A stretch of DNA of 23,857 nt, from NCBI GenBank assembly GCA_002378665.1, contig DFSO01000037.1, positions 1-23,857 of the forward strand, written 5' to 3'. Below are positions 1-7,326 of the stretch, in pieces (position 1 is the first letter of the stretch; each line of letters begins with the position of its first letter). Source of the DNA: Loktanella sp. UBA3435 (lineage in GTDB: Bacteria > Pseudomonadota > Alphaproteobacteria > Rhodobacterales > Rhodobacteraceae). The notes below the pieces were generated by a model, which did not search any database, was not told where the DNA came from, and was given only the letters and a program-made list of their open reading frames with translations. The position numbers were made by a program, and so were the translations under genes.

Positions 1-108
1 CACCAACTTTCGGGCATAGCTCTAACTAGGATTTGCGATGCAAGTTGGCACCTACTGGTTACTGTCCCGATACAAAGGACTGTTTTATCAATGACAAACT
101 TTGCACGA

Positions 109-120
109 CCCATTAATGGG
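109..120. promoter_or_regulatory. Perfect 12-bp palindrome, possible operator
   Basis: CCCATTAATGGG is a perfect palindrome 55 bp upstream of the CII-like gene. A weak promoter can be drawn through it (ATGACA at 91-96 and ATTAAT at 112-117, spacer only 15 bp), which would place the palindrome over the -10 box. The palindrome is seen directly; its role as a binding site for the adjacent regulator is inference. Confidence 0.3.
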
Positions 121-174
121 AACAGCGTAAGAGTTTTCCCCGTATCATGCGGGACAATAAGTTGAGGACCCCAC

Positions 175-624
175 ATGGCCGGATACGGTAGTTACCTTAA
201 AAAGCACACTGAAGCGCTTGTAAAAGACGTCGGAATTGAAGCAGCTTGTGAGCTGACTGGGAAATCAAAAGCGACCCTCGGGCGATACTATTCTGACGCT
301 GATGAACACGCCGACCGGTTTAAGCCTGTCGATGCCGTGGCGGCACTTGAGGCGGCTTCGTCTTATCCACACGTGACCTCTGCTTTGGCAGAAATGCGTG
401 GAATTACATTGTCTTATGATGAGACAAAGAACAATTCCGAAGGCGGTATCAACTCTGATGTGATCAAGTTGAGCCAGCGTTTTGCGATGCTGATGGGTGA
501 GTATAACTTGTCCATAGAAGACGGCGTAATCTCGATGAACGAGGCAAAGCGGCTGCTTCGCGAGACAACGGCGATCCAGAAGGTTTTGCTTGATATGAAG
601 CTGCACTTGGAAGAGGGCAAATAG
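175..624 (+). CDS. CII-like phage-type regulatory protein
   Basis: This 149-residue protein resembles the short CII-family regulators found on alphaproteobacterial chromosomes and phages. The recognisable part is the N-terminal half: a predicted helix-turn-helix around residues 21-40 (with GKSKATLGRYYS) followed by RFKPVDAVAALE at 48-59 and a helix ending in ALAEMRG. The C-terminal 60 residues look like a long amphipathic helix suited to oligomerisation. It lies 7 nt upstream of arsH on the same strand, so the two are probably co-transcribed. Base composition looks lower in GC than the genes further downstream, consistent with acquisition. DNA binding is inferred from the fold only, and whether it controls arsH or itself is unknown. 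Confidence 0.6.
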   Translation: MAGYGSYLKKHTEALVKDVGIEAACELTGKSKATLGRYYSDADEHADRFKPVDAVAALEAASSYPHVTSALAEMRGITLSYDETKNNSEGGINSDVIKLSQRFAMLMGEYNLSIEDGVISMNEAKRLLRETTAIQKVLLDMKLHLEEGK

Positions 625-631
625 GTCAGAG

Positions 632-1339
632 ATGGACCTCTCCGACCTGACAAATGTTGCCGCAGACGCGCTGCAGCCCATAGATTTCGGTGCACTCAAG
701 GGGCTGGATGATTCTGGTCACCCGCCCCGAATCCTTTTGCTTTACGGGTCTTTACGTGGCGTGAGCTACTCACGGCTTGCGGCGATGGAGGCTGCGCGCA
801 TCTTGCGTGCGCTGGGTTGCGAGACCCGCATGTTTGATCCGTCTGGCCTGCCGTTGCCTGATGATGCTGAGGCTAGTCATGACAAAGTAGCAGAGTTGCG
901 CGACCTTGTGATGTGGTCCGAGGGTATGGTGTGGTCGAGCCCCGAACGACATGGCGCCATGACTGGGATTATGAAAACCCAAGTTGATTGGATCCCTCTT
1001 GCGCCGATTGGTGGCATTCGCCCGACCCAAGGCAAAACGCTGGCGTTGATGCAGGTATGTGGTGGGTCGCAGTCGTTTAATACGGTCAACCAGATGCGGA
1101 TTTTGGGCCGTTGGATGCGTATGGTCACGATCCCGAACCAGTCTTCTATTCCAAAAGCATGGGCCGAGTTCGAGAATGGTCGCATGAAAGCCGGCCCGCT
1201 CTACAACCGGATCGTGGACGTGATGGAGGAGTTGGTGCGGTTCACTGTCATGACACGCGGACGCCCAGAACTGACGGATCGTTATTCAGAACGCGTTGAA
1301 ACGCTTGAAGAAACCCATCTGCGTGTCACAACGACGTAA
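632..1339 (+). CDS. arsH: ArsH-type NADPH-dependent FMN reductase
   Basis: ArsH proteins are flavodoxin-like NADPH:FMN oxidoreductases that oxidise trivalent organoarsenicals and can reduce quinones, azo dyes or metals. The protein is 235 residues, the usual family size. The phosphate-binding GSLR loop is at 39-42 after the first beta strand (RILLLYGS), and the family motif SSPERHGAMTGIMKTQVDWIPL follows from about residue 101. The C-terminal region around GRPELTDRYSER is also typical. No arsR, arsB, arsC or arsM lies nearby; the only partner is the CII-like gene 7 nt upstream. The start at 632 has a poor Shine-Dalgarno sequence, which suggests translational coupling. A hairpin with a downstream T-run (1340-1367) ends the unit. 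Without other ars genes the physiological substrate is uncertain. Confidence 0.88.
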   Translation: MDLSDLTNVAADALQPIDFGALKGLDDSGHPPRILLLYGSLRGVSYSRLAAMEAARILRALGCETRMFDPSGLPLPDDAEASHDKVAELRDLVMWSEGMVWSSPERHGAMTGIMKTQVDWIPLAPIGGIRPTQGKTLALMQVCGGSQSFNTVNQMRILGRWMRMVTIPNQSSIPKAWAEFENGRMKAGPLYNRIVDVMEELVRFTVMTRGRPELTDRYSERVETLEETHLRVTTT

Positions 1340-1367
1340 GATGCGTTGAAACGCATCCTACCCTTTT
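1340..1367 (+). terminator. Hairpin repeat and T-run after arsH
   Basis: The arms GATGCGTT and AACGCATC enclose a two-base GA loop (1340-1357), followed by CTACC and then TTTTT at 1364-1368. It starts at the last base of the arsH stop region and fits an intrinsic terminator. The same element recurs at 23456-23478 with a compensatory C-G to G-C exchange in the stem, so it is also a member of a dispersed repeat family. Confidence 0.6.
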
Positions 1368-2476
1368 TCGACAATCACAGAGCCCACCGAATAGCCCGCA
1401 CCAAACGCGCAGATAAGGCCCGTATCGCCCTTGTTTAAATCCGCAGAGTTTTGCGCGAATGCGATGATGCTGCCCGCCGATGAGGTGTTCGCATAGTCCT
1501 GCAAAATGTTCGGTTGCTCGCCCCCTTCAGGGTCACGACCAAGAACGCGTTTGCCGATGTAGTCGTTCATCGACTTGTTTGCCTGATGTAGCCAAAGCCG
1601 TTTGAGATCAGAGGCTTGCACGCCTTCCGCTTCCATATGATCGGCGATATGTTTGCTAACCAGCGGCAAGACTTCTTTGAAAACCTTACGCCCGTTTTGC
1701 ATGAATTGCATGTCACGGCGATCGACTGTGGCGTCATGCGTACGGCGCAAATACCCGTTGTTATTGCGGATATTGTTAGAAAACTGTGTTGCGCAACGTG
1801 TTGATTTCACTTTGAAATGCGGGGCTATAAGGTCTTCGTCACGCTCCAGAATAGTCGCCGTTGCCACGTCGCCAAAAATAAAGTGACAATCGCGGTCGCG
1901 CCATTCTAGGTGCGCCGAGCAGATTTCGGGGTTTACGACGATTGCGCGGCCGATTGAGCCGGATTTGATCATGTCAGAGGCGGTTTGGATTCCGAAGGTT
2001 GCCGACGAGCAGGCGACGTTCATGTCGAATGCGAAACCATTTGCGCCCAAAAGCGCTTGGATTTCGACGGCGATAGCGGGGTAGGCGCGTTCCATGTTGG
2101 AGGCCGCGCAGATCACCAGGTCGATTTGCGATGCGTCTAAGCCTGCGGAATCTAATGCTTTTTTGCAGGCGTCCACACCGATTTCGGCCATGTAGCCGGG
2201 GGTTTCGTCGTCCCTTTGCGCAAGCTTTGGGAACATGCGCGTTGGGTCTAGCACGCCAGATTTGTTGAGGACGTAGCGGCGCTCGATCCCTGATGCGGCA
2301 AAGATGAAATCGGCGGAGGATTGTGGCTTGGCTTCCAGCTCTCCTGCCGCGATTTGCGCTGCGTTTTCAGCGTTATAGAGGTCTGCATAAGCGTTGAAGC
2401 TGGCGACCAATTCGTCGTTGGTGATGGTCTCAGAGGGCGTGAAAACCCCTGTGCCTGTGATCGCGACGTTATGCAT
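1358..2476 (-). CDS. Beta-ketoacyl-ACP synthase III (FabH-like)
   Basis: This 372-residue thiolase-fold enzyme belongs to the KAS III family, which condenses an acyl-CoA primer with malonyl-ACP. The full catalytic triad can be read: Cys156 in NVACSSATFG, His297 in LWLHQANKSM and Asn330 in DYANTSSAGS. It is about 50 residues longer than housekeeping FabH (roughly 320), with an insert near residues 30-60 rich in Ala, Asn and Glu and another near 230-260. This matches the longer FabH-like group that includes Pseudomonas PA3286, which takes medium-chain acyl-CoA, so it may be a paralogue rather than the essential FabH. It is not beside plsX, where housekeeping fabH usually sits. AAGGGG lies 7 nt before the ATG. 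Its 3' end abuts the arsH hairpin. Confidence 0.87.
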   Translation of the reverse strand: MHNVAITGTGVFTPSETITNDELVASFNAYADLYNAENAAQIAAGELEAKPQSSADFIFAASGIERRYVLNKSGVLDPTRMFPKLAQRDDETPGYMAEIGVDACKKALDSAGLDASQIDLVICAASNMERAYPAIAVEIQALLGANGFAFDMNVACSSATFGIQTASDMIKSGSIGRAIVVNPEICSAHLEWRDRDCHFIFGDVATATILERDEDLIAPHFKVKSTRCATQFSNNIRNNNGYLRRTHDATVDRRDMQFMQNGRKVFKEVLPLVSKHIADHMEAEGVQASDLKRLWLHQANKSMNDYIGKRVLGRDPEGGEQPNILQDYANTSSAGSIIAFAQNSADLNKGDTGLICAFGAGYSVGSVIVEKG

Positions 2477-2548
2477 GAAATGCCCCTTTTTGTTGCGTCA
2501 GACGGTAGGCCTGCCGCCGATTTATGCCAAGTGTGACGGTGCGTCAGG

Positions 2549-2591
2549 CGGGGTGTGATTTACGTGCACAGGGCGTGCACCGAACGTGCAC
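2549..2591 (+). repeat. CGTGCAC array, three copies at 11-bp period
   Basis: CGTGCAC occurs at 2563-2569, 2574-2580 and 2585-2591, exactly 11 bp apart, so the palindromic GTGCAC cores face the same side of the helix. The array is preceded by GGGGTGTGATTTA. The block 2549-2580 matches 23826-23857 at 28 of 32 positions. It lies between the divergently transcribed FabH-like gene and the Xre antitoxin gene. Confidence 0.75.
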
Positions 2592-2632
2592 TGGTTTGAG
2601 GCGACTGTGGTGTGTCGTGGTGTCCTTGCTTG

Positions 2633-2661
2633 TTTACTTGTGTATAAAGGTAACCTATATT
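2633..2661 (+). promoter_or_regulatory. Promoter of the Xre-RES pair with palindromic spacer
   Basis: TTTACT (2633-2638), a 17-bp spacer and TATATT (2656-2661) form a good sigma-70-type promoter giving a leader of about 20 nt before the ATG at 2689. The 9-bp near-palindrome AGGTAACCT (2648-2656) touches the -10 box, a fitting place for the antitoxin to repress its own operon. The operator role is inferred. Confidence 0.5.
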
Positions 2662-2688
2662 GCATGTGTGTAGATAAGGATTTGCCCG

Positions 2689-3069
2689 ATGGCCCAGCCA
2701 GCACATGCCCTTGATGTGTCTCGCCAAGAGACGATTTTGACGAAAGCCGCGTTGCGTGCCGCCGAGCTGTTGGATGTGAACAACCGTGAGTTTGCGGCGA
2801 TTGTTGGGGTCTCGCCGTCGTTTGTGACCAAGCTGCGGGCGGGGACGTCGGTGCTGGCGGGTCACAGCAAATCGATGGAATTGGCCGTGCAATTTGTCCG
2901 CGCGTTTCGCTCGCTGGATGCGGTGGTCGGCGGCGATGCCAAGACCGCGAAGGCGTGGCTGCGCAATCATAACACGGCGCTGGATGCAGTGCCTGTCGAG
3001 TATATGAAGTCGGTTGTCGGCCTGATTGATATTGTGAATTACCTTGACCAACGCCGCGCCCCGCTCTGA
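2689..3069 (+). CDS. Xre/MbcA/ParS-type antitoxin (DUF2384)
   Basis: This is the antitoxin of a type II toxin-antitoxin pair; such proteins bind and cover the RES toxin and repress their own promoter. The 126-residue protein has an Xre-like helix-turn-helix at about 23-65 (FAAIVGVSPSFVTKLRAG) and a C-terminal MbcA/ParS toxin-binding domain at about 70-125, with the characteristic AKAWLRNHNTALDAVPVEYM and a final GLIDIVNYLDQRRAPL. AAGGAT lies 8 nt before the ATG. The end of the gene overlaps the toxin start by 26 bp in another frame, which couples their translation. The promoter with a palindrome just upstream supports autoregulation. Confidence 0.9.
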   Translation: MAQPAHALDVSRQETILTKAALRAAELLDVNNREFAAIVGVSPSFVTKLRAGTSVLAGHSKSMELAVQFVRAFRSLDAVVGGDAKTAKAWLRNHNTALDAVPVEYMKSVVGLIDIVNYLDQRRAPL

Positions 3070-3781
3070 TCTGACGCCTTACCGTGCTGCCGTTTGGCGG
3101 TTCGTGGAGGATCAGAATATCTCTTCCACGATGAAGCTTGTCGATGGACTAGACGAGCAGCGGATTTTGGAGGAATTGCTGGATGCCTCCAAGCCGCCTG
3201 TGCCTGCGCCGTGCCAGCATTTACACTATTTGCAGTTCACGCCGTTCCGCTATGCGGCGCGGTATGACACGCGGTTTCGGCCCCGCGGCGAACGGCGGGG
3301 TGTGTTTTATGCGGCGGAATCCGTGCAGACTGCAGCGACAGAAGTGGCGTTTTACCGTGCCTTGTTTTTCATCGAGAGCCCCGAGACCAAGGCCCATGAT
3401 GCGCCCTTTGAGATGACCGCATTTCGCACGCTGATCAGGACGGAAGCCTCTGTTGATATTACCAAATTCGGGGCGGAGGCGCGGAAGGTTTACGCCGACC
3501 CCGTTGATTATGCAGCCTGTCATAAGCTGGCGGAGGCCGCGCGCAAGGCGGGGGCGGAGGTGATCCGTTTCCCATCTGTGCGCGATCATGCGGGGGTGAA
3601 TGTAGCGGTTTTGGACTGTGCCGCATTTGCGGATGCAACGCCGCGCGACATGCAGGGCTGGTGGTTTCGGTTCACCGAGCACGGACTATTCGCGACCCAA
3701 AGATTTGGGAAGGGTCGCTTGGAATTTCCCTATGAGATGTTCGCAAACGACCCGCGCATTTCTGGCGGGTCGTTAAGCTAA
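3044..3781 (+). CDS. RES-domain toxin
   Basis: RES toxins are ADP-ribosyltransferase-fold enzymes; studied members such as MbcT and the Pseudomonas RES toxin degrade NAD+. The RES domain spans about residues 65-210 of 245. The three name-giving residues are identifiable as Arg77 (YDTRF), Glu100 in TAATEVAFYR and Ser178 in FPSVRDHAGVNVAV, and the GVFYAAES motif is intact, so the enzyme looks active. The start is a TTG inside the antitoxin gene (26-bp overlap); no ATG or GTG in this frame fits better. A weak start would keep toxin below antitoxin. The 60 residues before the RES domain (starting TPYRAAVWRFVEDQN) are typical of the longer RES group. A perfect hairpin overlaps the stop codon. Confidence 0.9.
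   Translation: MTNAAPRSDLTPYRAAVWRFVEDQNISSTMKLVDGLDEQRILEELLDASKPPVPAPCQHLHYLQFTPFRYAARYDTRFRPRGERRGVFYAAESVQTAATEVAFYRALFFIESPETKAHDAPFEMTAFRTLIRTEASVDITKFGAEARKVYADPVDYAACHKLAEAARKAGAEVIRFPSVRDHAGVNVAVLDCAAFADATPRDMQGWWFRFTEHGLFATQRFGKGRLEFPYEMFANDPRISGGSLS
3746..3774. terminator. Hairpin between convergent toxin gene and carB
   Basis: A perfect 10-bp stem (AACGACCCGC at 3746-3755 and GCGGGTCGTT at 3765-3774) with a 9-base loop lies in the last codons of the RES gene, 8 bp before the end of carB. It is symmetrical and could act on both converging transcripts. There is no long T-run, so efficiency is uncertain. Confidence 0.4.
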
Positions 3782-6700
3782 TTAACCCTGAAGCGAGCGT
3801 ACGTCGACGCCACCCTCAACACGTGCCGCCATAGCCATTGCTGCGGCTTGTGCGCCTGCGGCGGTCGTGAAGTAAGGGATTTTGTCGTACAGGGCGACGG
3901 CGCGGATGTCGCGGCTGTCCTCGACAGCTTGGTTGCCTTCGGTGGTGTTGAACACCAGCGCGATGTGTCCGTCCTTGAGGCGGTCAACGATGGTCAGGCC
4001 GCCTTCGTAGACTTTGTTCACGGTCTCGCAAGCAAGCCCTGCGTCAGTGAAAAACTGCGCCGTGCCGCGTGTGGCCGTGAGGGTGAAGCCCAAGCCCAGA
4101 AGGGTTGTTGCGGCTTCCAACATGAGCGGGGTTTTGTCCGCGTCGCGGATCGAGACGAAGATTGTGCCCGTCGTTGGCAGGTCAACGCCCGCGCCCATTT
4201 GCGCCTTGAGGAAGGCCTTTGCGAAGGACCGATCCCAGCCCATGACTTCGCCAGTGGAGCGCATTTCTGGTCCGAGGATTGTGTCGACGCCAGGGAAGCG
4301 GGCGAAGGGCAGCACGGCCTCTTTGACCGAGAACCACGGGGTTTTCGGGTCGGCCAGCATGAACGGATCACGCAATGGCAGGGGCGCCATTGGGTCCGCG
4401 CCGATGACGTAGGCTGGCGCATGTGGGAAGTTCGAGAGCGGCTCGCCTGCCATGAGGCGTGCGGCGATGGAGGCGATGGCGCTGTCTGTCGCTTTGGCGA
4501 CGAATGGCACGGTGCGCGAGGCGCGTGGGTTCACCTCGATCAGGTAGATTTCGTCGTCTTTGATCGCGAATTGTACGTTCATCAGGCCGATGACGTTGAT
4601 TGCCAAGGCGAGAGCCTCGGTTTGCACGCGGATGCGGGCGATGACGTCGTCGGAGAGCGAGTAGGGTGGCAAGGAACAAGCCGAGTCGCCTGAGTGCACG
4701 CCTGCCTCTTCGATGTGCTGCATGATACCCGCGACGTGCACGTGTTTGCCGTCGCAAAGTGCGTCAACGTCGAGTTCAACTGCGCCGTCGAGGTAGCTGT
4801 CCAAGAGGACTGGGCTGTCGCCTGAAACTACGACGGCCTCGGCGATGTAGCGCTCCAACTGGGCCTGATCGCGCACGATTTCCATGGCGCGGCCACCGAG
4901 GACGTAGGAGGGGCGGATCACCAGAGGGAAGCCGATTTCTTCTGCGATTTTAAAGGCTTGCGCGTCTGTGGAAGCGATGCCGTTGATCGGTTGTTTGAGG
5001 CCCAATTTGTCCACGAGGTCCGCAAAACGTTCGCGGTCTTCGGCCAAGTCGATTGCGTCTGGCGAGGTGCCGAGGATCGGGATGCCCGCCTCTTGCAGCG
5101 CGTTCGCGAGCTTGAGAGGGGTCTGGCCGCCGAATTGCACGATTACACCGTGAAGCACGCCGTTTTCTTGCTCGACGCGCAGGATTTCCATGACGTGCTC
5201 AAATGTGAGCGGCTCGAAATAGAGGCGGTCGGAGGTGTCATAATCTGTTGAGACCGTTTCGGGGTTACAGTTGATCATGATCGTCTCGTAGCCCTGATCG
5301 GTGAGCGCGAAACAGGCGTGGCAGCAGCAATAATCGAACTCGATGCCTTGGCCGATGCGGTTTGGACCACCGCCCAAGATGACCACTTTTTTGCGGTCAG
5401 ACGGGCGTGCTTCGCATTCGACGTCGCCCATGACGGGGCTCTCGTAGGTCGAGTACATGTAAGGTGTTTGCGCCTCGAATTCGGCCGCACAGGTGTCGAT
5501 CCGTTTGAAGACCGCGTTCACGCCCATGGAGTGGCGGATGTTGCGGACTTCGGCCTCGGAATGCTCAACAAGTTTGGCGAGGCGGGCGTCGGTGAAGCCC
5601 ATCATTTTGAGGTCGCGCATGCCCTTTTCGGATGTGGGCAGGCCTTCAGCGACCACAACAGCCTCGGCGTCGATGATCTCGCGGATGCGGGCAAGGAACC
5701 ACGGGTCAAATTTGGTGACCGCGTTGATGTCGATGTCGGACATGCCGTGGCGCATGGCTTGGGCGATGGTGCGGATGCGGTCCGGGTTTTGCTTGGACAG
5801 GGCCTTGGTGATGGCGGCTGCGTCCGGTGCGCCCGGAATTTCGATTTCGTCGAAGCCTGTGAGGCCCGTTTCCATCGAGGCCAGTGCCTTTTGCATGGAT
5901 TCGTGGAAGGTGCGGCCGATGGCCATAGCCTCGCCCACGGATTTCATCGCCGTTGTGAGGTGAACCTCGGAACCTGCGAATTTCTCGAAGGCAAAGCGTG
6001 GGATTTTGGTGACGACATAGTCGATTGTGGGCTCGAACGATGCAGGTGTGACGCCTGTGATGTCGTTGTCCAATTCGTCGAGGGTGTAGCCGACGGCGAG
6101 CTTGGCCGCGATTTTCGCAATCGGGAAACCTGTGGCCTTGGAGGCGAGCGCGGAGGAGCGGGACACGCGGGGGTTCATCTCGATGACGACCATGCGGCCG
6201 TCCGCGGGGTTTACCGCCCATTGTACGTTTGAGCCGCCCGTCTCGACGCCGATTTCGCGCAAGACGTTAATAGAGTGCGTCCGCATTAGTTGATATTCTT
6301 TATCGGTGAGCGTCAGCGCAGGGGCGACGGTGATCGAATCGCCCGTATGCACGCCCATTGGGTCGACGTTCTCGATGGCGCAGACGATGATGGCGTTGTC
6401 GGCCTTGTCGCGGACCACTTCCATCTCGAACTCTTTCCAGCCCAAGAGTGATTCATCGACGAGGATTTGGCCTACTGGGGAGGCCTCCATGCCTGTGCGG
6501 CAATAGAACTCATATTGGTCGCGGTTGTAGGCCACGCCGCCGCCTGTGCCGCCAAGGGTAAATGCGGGGCGGATGATGGCGGGCAGGCCGACGTATTCAA
6601 TGGCGTCAATGGCAAGTTGAAGGCCCGCTTTGATGTCGCGTTTGCCGTTTTCCATCTTAGGTGCCGTGATGATTGTGGCTTTTGGGTTTTCAATGCCAAG

Positions 6701-7114
6701 GCGGTCCATGGCGTCACGGAAGAGGCCGCGATCTTCTGCCATTTCAATGGCTTCGCGCTTGGCGCCAATCATCTCGACGCCGAATTTTTCGAGCACGCCC
6801 ATGTCGGCGAGCGCAAGCGATGTGTTCAATCCAGTCTGACCGCCCATTGTGGGCAGGAGCGCGTCCGGGCGCTCTTTCTCGATGATTTTGGCGACGACTT
6901 CGGGGGTGATGGGCTCGATGTAGGTCGCATCCGCAAGGCCCGGATCGGTCATGATTGTCGCGGGGTTGGAGTTGACGAGGATGACGCGGTAGCCTTCTTC
7001 GCGCAGCGCCTTACAGGCTTGTGCGCCCGAATAGTCGAATTCGCAGGCTTGCCCGATAATAATAGGCCCCGCACCGATAATCATGATCGACTTGATATCA
7101 TCACGTTTTGGCAT
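3782..7114 (-). CDS. carB: Carbamoyl-phosphate synthase large subunit
   Basis: CarB makes carbamoyl phosphate from bicarbonate, ammonia delivered by CarA, and two ATP, feeding pyrimidine and arginine synthesis. The 1110-residue protein has the expected tandem layout: a first ATP-grasp half opening with IMIIGAGPIIIGQACEFDYSG, an oligomerisation segment, a second ATP-grasp half opening with VVILGGGPNRIGQGIEFDYC, and a C-terminal MGS-like allosteric domain of about 125 residues beginning near FVSIRDADKTPLML. It is slightly longer than the E. coli enzyme (1073), which is normal for alphaproteobacteria. AAGGGG precedes the ATG. carA is not in the window, so the subunits are encoded apart. Transcription diverges from aspS. 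Confidence 0.98.
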   Translation of the reverse strand: MPKRDDIKSIMIIGAGPIIIGQACEFDYSGAQACKALREEGYRVILVNSNPATIMTDPGLADATYIEPITPEVVAKIIEKERPDALLPTMGGQTGLNTSLALADMGVLEKFGVEMIGAKREAIEMAEDRGLFRDAMDRLGIENPKATIITAPKMENGKRDIKAGLQLAIDAIEYVGLPAIIRPAFTLGGTGGGVAYNRDQYEFYCRTGMEASPVGQILVDESLLGWKEFEMEVVRDKADNAIIVCAIENVDPMGVHTGDSITVAPALTLTDKEYQLMRTHSINVLREIGVETGGSNVQWAVNPADGRMVVIEMNPRVSRSSALASKATGFPIAKIAAKLAVGYTLDELDNDITGVTPASFEPTIDYVVTKIPRFAFEKFAGSEVHLTTAMKSVGEAMAIGRTFHESMQKALASMETGLTGFDEIEIPGAPDAAAITKALSKQNPDRIRTIAQAMRHGMSDIDINAVTKFDPWFLARIREIIDAEAVVVAEGLPTSEKGMRDLKMMGFTDARLAKLVEHSEAEVRNIRHSMGVNAVFKRIDTCAAEFEAQTPYMYSTYESPVMGDVECEARPSDRKKVVILGGGPNRIGQGIEFDYCCCHACFALTDQGYETIMINCNPETVSTDYDTSDRLYFEPLTFEHVMEILRVEQENGVLHGVIVQFGGQTPLKLANALQEAGIPILGTSPDAIDLAEDRERFADLVDKLGLKQPINGIASTDAQAFKIAEEIGFPLVIRPSYVLGGRAMEIVRDQAQLERYIAEAVVVSGDSPVLLDSYLDGAVELDVDALCDGKHVHVAGIMQHIEEAGVHSGDSACSLPPYSLSDDVIARIRVQTEALALAINVIGLMNVQFAIKDDEIYLIEVNPRASRTVPFVAKATDSAIASIAARLMAGEPLSNFPHAPAYVIGADPMAPLPLRDPFMLADPKTPWFSVKEAVLPFARFPGVDTILGPEMRSTGEVMGWDRSFAKAFLKAQMGAGVDLPTTGTIFVSIRDADKTPLMLEAATTLLGLGFTLTATRGTAQFFTDAGLACETVNKVYEGGLTIVDRLKDGHIALVFNTTEGNQAVEDSRDIRAVALYDKIPYFTTAAGAQAAAMAMAARVEGGVDVRSLQG

Positions 7115-7153
7115 GGCAGGGCCCCTTATCTATGTGCGTGCAAATTGTCCTGC

Positions 7154-7181
7154 GTTATAGGGACAGGGGCGATGGGTGCAA
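7154..7181 (-). promoter_or_regulatory. Candidate carB promoter
   Basis: Read on the minus strand, TTGCAC (7181-7176), a 16-bp spacer and TATAAC (7159-7154) lie 40-67 bp upstream of the carB ATG. The -10 matches consensus at five of six bases; the -35 is weaker. This would give a leader of about 30 nt. Confidence 0.4.
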
Positions 7182-7192
7182 GCGGGATAGTC

Positions 7193-7211
7193 CAATTTTC
7201 GCCGAAAATTG
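7193..7211. repeat. Perfect inverted repeat between carB and aspS
   Basis: CAATTTTC (7193-7200) and GAAAATTG (7204-7211) are exact reverse complements separated by GCC. The repeat runs straight into the GCCTCCGGCGGG element that follows and lies 11 bp upstream of the proposed carB -35 box. It may be part of that dispersed repeat or an operator. Confidence 0.55.
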
Positions 7212-7212
7212 A

Positions 7213-7250
7213 TGCCTCCGGCGGGCATATTGATGCTCGGAAAAAGGAAC
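7213..7250 (+). repeat. GCCTCCGGCGG dispersed repeat, copy A
   Basis: TGCCTCCGGCGGGCATAT followed by a purine-rich tail (CGGAAAAAGGAAC) is a copy of a short intergenic repeat also seen at 13115-13156 and, on the other strand, at 21587-21627. Such elements are common between genes in Roseobacter-group genomes. No open reading frame covers it. Confidence 0.55.
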
Positions 7251-7263
7251 AGCGGCAGATTAC

Positions 7264-7292
7264 TTGACTTTGGCCCTAGTAAGGGGTGTATC
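7264..7292 (+). promoter_or_regulatory. Candidate aspS promoter
   Basis: TTGACT (7264-7269), a 17-bp spacer and TGTATC (7287-7292) lie 35 bp before the aspS ATG. The -35 matches five of six consensus bases; the -10 is weaker. Because the TTG of this -35 box is also the first codon of a longer in-frame extension, the promoter argues against that extension being translated. Confidence 0.45.
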
Positions 7293-7326
7293 GGGGCGAC
7301 TGATTTATCCTTTGAGGACTGCTATA

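Noticed and set aside
139..154. CCCCGTATCATGCGGG as a second operator before the CII-like gene
   Set aside because: Only the outer three bases pair; the inner bases do not, so chance is likely.
2549..2591. CGTGCAC array as plasmid-type replication iterons
   Set aside because: Only three short copies, no rep gene and no AT-rich unwinding region; the flanking genes look chromosomal.
5318..6232. Long open frame of 304 codons on the plus strand inside carB
   Set aside because: It is antisense to a clear carB, has no motif, and such shadow frames are usual in GC-biased genes.
7264..7326. TTG-started N-terminal extension of AspRS
   Set aside because: The extra 21 residues are not part of the family, the TTG lies in a TTGACT promoter box, and the ATG at 7327 has GAGGA upstream.
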